A DNA stretch of 64,000 nucleotides from Eopsaltria australis (lineage: Eukaryota; Chordata; Aves; Passeriformes; Petroicidae): contig JAVTVJ010000992.1 in assembly GCA_034509425.1 (NCBI GenBank), forward strand, positions 62,001 to 126,000, given 5' to 3'. Positions 35,601 to 44,600 of the stretch are shown in pieces. Positions within the stretch are counted from its first letter, which is position 1; each line of letters begins with the position of its first letter. The notes below the pieces were generated by a model. The model ran no database searches and was not told where the DNA came from. It saw only the letters and a list, made by a program, of their open reading frames with translations. The translations under genes were made by a program, and so were the position numbers.

Positions 35601-38600
35601 ATGAAGGAGTTTTTATAAACCCTGCTCCATCAAATTAAGGAGTTTTTGTTTAAGTAGACTGTTGGGCTAAAAAATTCTGGTTTTAGCAGAAACCTCGAGT
35701 AGGCCTCAAATTCAGCACAGGCCACGAGAAATGAGCGCAGTGTTCTAAAACTCTGTTCGGTCAAATTAGGGAGTTTTTATAAAACCCTGCTCCATCAAAT
35801 GAAGGAGTTTTATAAACCCTGCTCCATCAAAGTAAGGAGTTGGTTTTTTTTTTGTTTAAGTTGACTGTTGACTAAATAATTCTGTTTGTAGCAGAAACCT
35901 CGAGTAGGCCTCAAAATCAGTGTGGGCCATGAGAAATGAGTGCAGTGTTCTGAAACTCTGCTTGGTCAAATTAGGGAGTTTTTATAAAACCCTGCTCCAT
36001 CAAATTAAGGTGGTTTTATATAACTCCATCAAATTAAGGAGTTTTTGTTTGAGTAGACTGTTGGGCTAAAAAATTCTGGTTTTAGCAGAAACCTCGAGTA
36101 GGCCTCAAATTCAGCACAGGCCACGAGAAATGAGCGCAGTGTTCTAAAACTCTGTTCGGTCAAATTAGGGAGTTTTTATAAAACCCTGCTCCATCCAATT
36201 AAGGAGTTTTTATATAACTCTACTCCATCAAATTAAGGAGTTTTTGCGTAAGTAGACTGTTGGGTTAAAAAATCCTAGTTTTAGCAGAAATCTCAAGTAG
36301 GCCTCAAAATCAGTGTGGGCCACAAGAAATGAGCGCAGTGTTCTAAAACTCTGCTCGGTCAAATTAGGGAGTTTTTATAAACCCTGCTCCATCAAATGAA
36401 GGAGTTTTTATAAACCCTGCTCCATCAAATGAAGGGGTTTTTTTGTTTAAGTAGACTGTTGGAATATGGTTCCCTTCCCAATGTCATGGGGTTTTTTTTC
36501 CCGCATGTACAGATTTTTTTTTTGTCTTTTTTGTTTTTTCCAGCTACGCTTTCAGTTCTGGCTGACGTTTAGCCTTTGACCCAGGCACTTTCTTACAATA
36601 AACAGTTTGTTGATGAGAGCAGCTGCTGGCAAGATTGTTTCCAGACTGTTCTGCTGCAGCTGAGCAAGGAAGGAAGGGAAGCAAAAAATCTGGGATGCAC
36701 CTTACGGCCTCCTCCTCCTCCCCCTCCTCCTCCTCCTCCTCCTCCTCCTCCTCCTCCTCCTCCTCCTCCTCCTCCTCCTCCCCTCAGGTCTGGTTTATTC
36801 TGAGCAGACCTCTTAACACCTCTTCCCATCCTTCTTCTGGCATCCCAGTTCCCAAATGGCACACGCTGCTAAAGCCAGGAGAGATGCAGATGTAACAAAC
36901 TCGACATGAAGACCGTAATTAATTTCTTTCTGTGTTATTTTTAACCTGTTGGCTCTCCATTTTTCATCATTTTCTCCACAAAAAGTGACATCCTGACTTA
37001 CTTTTCGTCAGTCATTGAATCCTGACCTGGGCCCTGCTGCCTTGCCCGTTGGAGAAATGAATTTTCTGCCTACACACGGTGCTTTTTAAAGCTAAATTTA
37101 ATTTCGGATTCCGATTTAGGCAGGGATTTATGAGCAGTTGCTGGACGTGTAGTCCGGGAACGGGTTGAAATCTAAGATGCTTCGTGTTCAAAGCAACGGG
37201 GCTGCAATAAAAGGGATAAGGATACCTTGCAGCACTTTGTTAAAAATCTTTCCCTTTTTTGGGTGAAGTATTCCACGTATCAGTTGGGCAAATGGATCCA
37301 CTGCTCTCCGTGGCTGTTTCTGCTGAGATGATGCACTCATGTTTATGTAATGCAATACTTGTTTTTAAAAACACACCGAAGAGTGGAGACAAAAATAAGG
37401 CACTTGACTAAGTCTCTGGAATGATCTTTCAGAAATGATGAGCTTTCTTCTGCCTCTCTTCAGCTCAATAACCACCCAAACCTCTGGAGACTCCTAAAAA
37501 TCAGCGTGGTTGGGAATTCATCAAAGTTACCAACCCCTGGCATCTTTCTAAATGTTCTTTGTGCAGGCAAAAATCTCCTGCACTACGCCGTGTCTCAGTG
37601 TAGGAAATATAAAAATATTGTTAATAAACTGAAACAGATTTCCAGGCTGTGCAGAATGCTGGGAATGCACGGCGAGTACCAGCCAAGGAGCTCCAGTTCA
37701 CGAGAACATGAAATGAAAATGTGCCTCAGTTGTAGGACAATAAAATCTTTATGAAGTTCTTCAGGCCACGGGGAAAGGAGGGAGTGGAGAAATGGGGATT
37801 TAAAAGGTTTTCACCCGGTGAGCTAAAACACCACTGGTGGAAATAATGGCCTGGAATTAACTGTGAACAGTTAATATTAAGAGTTTTCTAAATGTTTCCT
37901 AAAAACTGGATTAATTTGAGTACTTCTTGTATTTCCAAACAGATTCTGAATGTGTTGCAAAGAGGTTTTTGTGTTTAAAAGTTGTATTTGTTCCCTTTGT
38001 TTCAGCTGTTACAAAATCCATCTCCAAGCTTGCACTTCCTAAAGTCTGGAAGGGCAACAGTGAGGACTCCAGGCGTGGATTTACAGTTTGGGAATGTTGT
38101 TAAATATTAATTACATTATTTTTTATTTTTATTTTTATTTTTATTTTTATTTTTATTTTTATTTTTATTTTTATTTTTATTTTTATTTTTATTTTTATTA
38201 TTAACTGAGATCTAATACCTGTTCTTCATCCTCTCCACTTTCTCTGTGATCACACAAGATGATCTTTCCTCATTTCTCCATCAAATTTTTGTGTTCTGGT
38301 TTCTTTCCTGTCTCATTTTTCCATCTTTTCCTGAAGGAAAAGTCACTGCTTCACTTTTAAGGGAAAACAGTTTATTTTAATGAAAACTTGAGGTAATAAA
38401 CTTAATATATAATATTTTACAAAGCCTCATTAAAGGGTCAGGTTTGAAATTAATAAGGATGGCAGATAACGTTGTTTTTCCTGCTTATTATGTGTATTTA
38501 CAGCAAGTAAATAGATATATAAATATATATATATATATATAAAACATATGGTTTTTAGATTTTATTTTTGGTCATGTTCAATATTTTTTCAGTTGGATCA

Positions 38601-41600
38601 AAGAGATGCTATGGAAGTTCTCCATAATTTAAATTTAAATTAATTAAATGAATTAATTAAATTTAAATTTAAATTATGTTAATTTTAATTTAACACCCTG
38701 AAACCTGCAGGGCTGTTGAGCAAAGCTGTGTAAAGACAAGGAGGAAATGGAGATTTTTTTTGCCTGGATATGTGAATTTTTATATTTCAATTTGAACTCA
38801 AAGGCCAACTCTTCATTAAAATATTTCCTTTTCTATCAGTGCTAATTGAGAATCCGTAGGGATGAAATAGATACCTTTGGGATCCTGTTTGAACTGTGTA
38901 ATACTCCCTTGGGAACAGGTAATTCTGGGGAAAGAAAAGCAGATTTTAGTCACATTGAAGGTGTGATGTCTGGTTTTGCTCCAGACAGTCTCCTCTAAAA
39001 ATTTAGTGCTTTATTCCTGTGTAATCTTCAATTGCTTGCAGTTTAAAAATATAAATATATATTTAAAAAAAAATATATATGTATATGAGATTTAATCACT
39101 TCATCAGCTGATAATACAAGAATCAACTGCAAACTTCCTAAAAATACAAGTAGTTCATTGGAAATCATTACAATTTATGCAAAGGAATGAAAAAAGGTTT
39201 TAAAATCATGCTTTATGTTTCCAGAAATTGAATATTTGGCCTCGCTTCACAAGCACAGCTGAAGGACAGTATTTTAATCCCAATATTGAGTGTTCAGGTA
39301 GATCATCATGGTTCAAATCATCTCCTTTTCCCTCACCAGGGAGGAGGGAGCTGGTGGAAAATATTGGGTTTATGGCATTGTGTTTTTAGCTTTCATTTCG
39401 TTTCACCTCCATGTTTTTAATAGGAACCAAATGAATTTAGGCTGGGAGTGAATTTTGTCTTAACAAAGAATTCCATTGATTGGGAGTTTCAATCCCATCC
39501 TTGGAGTTTGGTAGGAAAGAGCAGCTCCCAAACCTGCCCAGTGAGAGATGAATTGCATTTATTACATGAACATACAGATAAAAATAAAAAAAAAACAAAA
39601 CCAACCCATCCAAATCCTATCTGTATAAACAGATTGTAAGAATAAAATCTTGGATTTGGGTTTATTTTCAGCCATTCTGACTGGGAGTTCCTGTGCTCGG
39701 TGCAGAACTCTCGTGGTTTGACAGAGCCCAGGTGCAAAGAAAATCTTCTCCATCAGGAGCTGTAATTTTGTGTTATTTTATCCTACAGCAGAGAGGGGTC
39801 CACGTGCAGCTGGTTTTTGTCTCCCTCTCCCCTCCTTGTTCAACCCCAACCTCTGAGTGAGCGCTGGGGGAAAAGTGAAACTTAATGATTATGAAATTAA
39901 AAAAGAATTTTCAGAACAGCAGAAGCAAACTTGTGTTACGGAGCAGTTTCTGCACACACCTGACCAAACTTAAAATCGTGGCAAGCAGACATGAAATCAT
40001 AAATAAAATCCAGATTTTGCTCTTCCTTCTTTGTGTTGCAATTCCCACAATTTGTGCTGGTGAGTGCAGGAGCTGAGGGTCTGTGGTGTGCAGTAGCTTG
40101 ATTTGGGATTTCTGGGAATTTTGGGAGTTCATGTCCTTTGCATCTCCCTTCTTGCTCAGAACAATTTTTCATTCAGTGCCACTCTCAGTCTGACAATGAA
40201 AATCCTCCTGGTGTGTCCCTGGAAATTCCCAATCTCCCCTTGCTTCTCTTTAAAGGATTTACATTGAGCTTTGGAGTGTGGAGAATTTATTAGTGAGAGG
40301 TGCTGGGTAATTTTGTTGGTGCAGTGCTTTTCTACTTTTGGTAACTGCCTTTTTAAATCATGCATCAAAATTACATTTTTTACCATTCAAAATATAAGTA
40401 GAAACATTTTCTCCTTATAAATATTAAACTAGTAGATTAATATTTTAACTGTGAAAAGCTGAGTAGCTTTTTTGTCACTGAGTTGTTTGGTTGGGGTGTG
40501 AAATTTAATTCTTACTTGGAGAAAGAAGGGAATACCTTTGCCTTAGAGAATATCTCTGCCTTAGGGAATGTACATGTGGAAAGTGTGACTTGAAGAAAAA
40601 TCTCACTGTTTTATAGGAAATTATGGCTTTAGGATGAAGGAGAACAGGATTAAAATAGATATTGGGAAGAATTTGTTCCCTGGGAGGGTGGGGAGGCCCT
40701 GTCACCGAATTCCCAGAGAGGTTGTGGATTCTCCATCTCTGGAAGTGCCCAAGGCCAGCTTGGACAGGGTTTGGAGCAGCCTGGGACAGTGGAAGGTGTC
40801 CGGGATGGGACTGGATGATCTTTAAAATCCCTTCCAACCCAAGCCATCCCGTGGTTCTGCAATTCTACAGAATTAAATTAAGGTTGACTTAGACTCCCCT
40901 GCCCAAAGCTGCTGAGTAACACTTTCAGAATTTATTTGTGCCACCCTGCAACGAGTTCAGTTATTGTATTTACAGAGTGTGTCGCTGGTAGGTTGGGAAA
41001 TGCAGATTTTCCATGATCCTGGGTGTGTGAGGAGCTGCAGATCCTGTCAGAGCCTGAACACAGAACAGCTGCAGCTTCTGGGATTCCACAATCATTTAAA
41101 TCTTAGAGCAGCATCTTCCAGGATTCCCATATTGGCCAGGGAGAGCCGTGTCCAGCACTTTGGGTGTTCCCAGAGGTGTCCAGGAGCTTCCTGAGCCAAC
41201 ACTTCAACGTGTCAGTGGCCACCAGAGGCTGCTGCAGAACGGCAGATGCTGCTGGAATAGCAGAGCTTGGGAATTCCAGCTGGATCCTTGAGTTTAACCG
41301 CTCAGATCTGACATGATTGTATTCCTTTTCAATGGACTGACAGCAGAAATTAATCCTGACTTTGTCTATAAATTTATTTCATGGTACAATAATGTTGTTT
41401 TTTCTGTGCCAATATAATTGTGGGGACCAGAACTCACAGCATCCCTGTTCCTGGAGCTTTGTGTGAGGGAAGTTCTTACAGTAAAAGGTAATTTTTCTCC
41501 TGTGAACAGCATCTGAAACTTTGTTAAACATGCAAAGCCATATTTTCTTAGGAAGCTGCTGCAGAACAGCAGATGCTGCTGGAATAGCAGAGCTTGGGAA

Positions 41601-44600
41601 TTCCAGCTGGATCCTCAGGTTAAACCACACAATTCTGACAGAATTATTTTCCTTTTCAATGGACTGGCAGCAGCAATTAACCCTGATTTCATGTATAAGT
41701 TTATTTCATGGTACAATAATGTTGTTTTTTCTCTTCCAATATAATTGTAGGAACCACAGCTCACAGCATCCCTGTTTCTGAAACTCTGTGTGAGGGAAGT
41801 TCTTACAGTAAAAAATCATTTTTCTCCTGTGAACAGCATCTGAAACTTTGTTAAACAAGCAAATTCATATTTTCTTAGGAAGCTGCTGCAGAACGGCAGA
41901 TGCTGCTGGAATAGCAGAGCTTGGGAATTCCAGCTGGATCCTCAGGTTCAACCACACAATTCTGACAGAATTCTTTTCCTTTTCAATGGACTGGCAGCAG
42001 AAATTAACCCTGACTTTGTCTATAAATGTATTTCATGGTACAATAATGTTGTTTTTTCTCTTCCAATATAATTGTGGGGACCACAACTCACAGCATCCCT
42101 GTTTCTAGAACTTTGTGTGAAGGAAGTGATGCCTTTTTCTGGTCTTAGGAAATAAAGGCTCAGACAGGGTCAGAGGGTTGGGGGTTGTTTCCCTCGGTAT
42201 TTTAATAGGATCCCATTCCATGGCTTCTGCCGTCCAGGTAGAACACGCCGCCAAAGCCTCGTCCCCTCAATTGGGGGGGACAATTAAAGACTCTACTCAT
42301 TAGCAGATCTACCAGGAGGGCCCAATAAGGGGCCTGGGTGGGCTCACTTCTAGTTTACAAAATCTGTCCTACTAGGAGACCTTGAGGGCTCATGAAAACA
42401 GAGTGTTTGGTCTCTAACTCTCCGTGGTTCCAGGGGTGTTTGGTCTCTAACTCTCCGTGGTTTCAGGGGTGTTTGGTCTCTAACTCTCCGTGGTTTCAGG
42501 GGTGTTTGGTCTCCCGGCCCTATAAACACCATGAAACCAGGCTGAGCTATCACCTAAAGCATCACAAGTGTGCATGCTGATACTTGTGAATGTAGGGAAC
42601 AGTGTAAGAAATATTCAGGAGAAAAGCAGAAAAAATCCTTCAGGCATCAGAAGTTCTTACAGTAAAAATGAATTTTTCCACTCTGACCAGCTCTTGAAAC
42701 TTTGTTAAACATGCAAACCTGTATTTTCTTAGGAATTTGTAAAAATCCCATCCTTGATTATGTGTTTGGTTTTTTGATCAGCTCAATAAGCACGTGGACA
42801 TTATGGGGGAAAATTGAGAATTATACACAAATAAGAATTCTTAAATGGTTCAGTATGTGCTAGAAGCAGTGAAATCAAGAAGTTTCCCTAAAAATCTATG
42901 GGGAAAAATCACTTGAAATAATACACTCAGGAGGATAAATGATTGGAATTGTGTGGCATGTTTATAACATTGGAACATCACACAGAAAAAGGTATTTTGT
43001 TCTTTTCAGAAAAGCTTCTGTGGCAAAAACACATCAGAATTTCTAACACAGCCTCGAGCACTTTCATTATTTATTGACAACGTCACCACACTTTAATCAC
43101 CTTTATTTTGCAACTTAATTTCTGTAAACCCATCTTTAGGTGAGTTAAAATGCTGTTTCTGTGTGTAGGACTTGCACATCCAGCTCTGCTGAGTGAATTT
43201 CTGGGTTTGGAAAGCAACAGGAAAACGCTCTGTGATTAAGCACAGTTTTTCCATGTTCTCCCTGACAGAAATGAAAGCTGTAATTTTTCTAAATATCAGT
43301 TACAGCCACTCAGTTACTGTGGGGATGTAAAACAAGTAGGATAACGTGTAAGGAATTTATTTAGTCTGTCAGAGCTCTGCTGTTACACCAAGGGAAGGTG
43401 CAAGTCAAAAGAAATGCTCACAAAACCTTTAATCATCATCACATCATCATTTTTGATGCATAGCAAAAAAAATTAAAAAAGAGGAGGGAAAGGAAATATT
43501 TAAAGATATTTTATCCAAGAATTTCGACAGAAAACATTCAGGGGGAGCTTTAGGAAAGCAAGAAATGAGGAGTAATTTCTGAGTCTGTGAAATTTGAGAG
43601 CAGGGGGTGGAAAGTCCAGAGGAAGGTGTCAGGAACAGGAGCACTTCTCTCATGCCTTCTCCAGGTGGAACAGTGGGATGTGGAAAAGAGGAGTTGTTCC
43701 TTGCATAGGGAACTGTTTATGGGAAGTTTGCTCTCAATTTGGGATTTGTGGGTTTTGAAGAGTTGGGTTGGAGCTCAGAGATCTCTTGTTCAAGGGCAGG
43801 AGAGCCTTCAGATAGGAAATGTACTCCAGTTCCCAGATCCAGCAGTGATGGGAATGAGGGGTGTGTGTTTAGTCAGGACCTTTTTATTTAAAAATCAGAT
43901 CTCTTCCTCTTGGAAATTTGAGGGCAAGAATCACCAGTGCCTTATTTTCAGTTGAATTGAAACCACAATTTTTTTTTGTGGTTTCATACATCATAGAAGA
44001 GCTTTGACTCTTGGAAATTTCCTGAACAAGAAGAAGTCCCAGAATCTGTGTTTGTGGCTGTTCCTAAAGACATGGCAAACATTTCATAGCAAATCTCTCA
44101 AAGTAGAATTAGTTATCTCCAGAAAGAGTGAATGTGGAACTTTCTGGATGTCATTGGCTACTAATAGTATTAAATTATCCCTTAGCTGAAGGTCTGAGCC
44201 ATTTTAGCAGATACTCCACTGAGAAATCAGAAAATGGTTTTTTTTTAACTGCTGGTTTAGCCTTTAAATTGAGTCTTAGTGATGGACTAAAGGGCTTCTT
44301 CCAGCAGAGCATCTCAGCACGCTGAGAAACCTGGGTGATGAAGATGAGAGCGTGCACTCCATGCTGCAGGGTGTAGGAAGGCACCTACAAACCCTGCTAC
44401 AGAGAAAAATTAAACTCAGTTAATCTGCAAAGGAGCATGGTCTCAACTCTAGGACAGAGCCAAGCAATCAGGCCAGGCTGGGCTAGAACAAGCACCAGAA
44501 CTTGATCTTCAGAGAGGAAATTAAGTTAATTTCTGTGTTTTGAAGTAGATGATTTCTTGAATAAAAATATTTTTGGAAGAACCTTTGTGTGTTTTTACAC

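Noticed and set aside
36576..36895. Polyproline, polyserine and polyglycine ORFs
   Set aside because: All are translations of the same CTC trinucleotide tract in different frames, with no splice or codon support.
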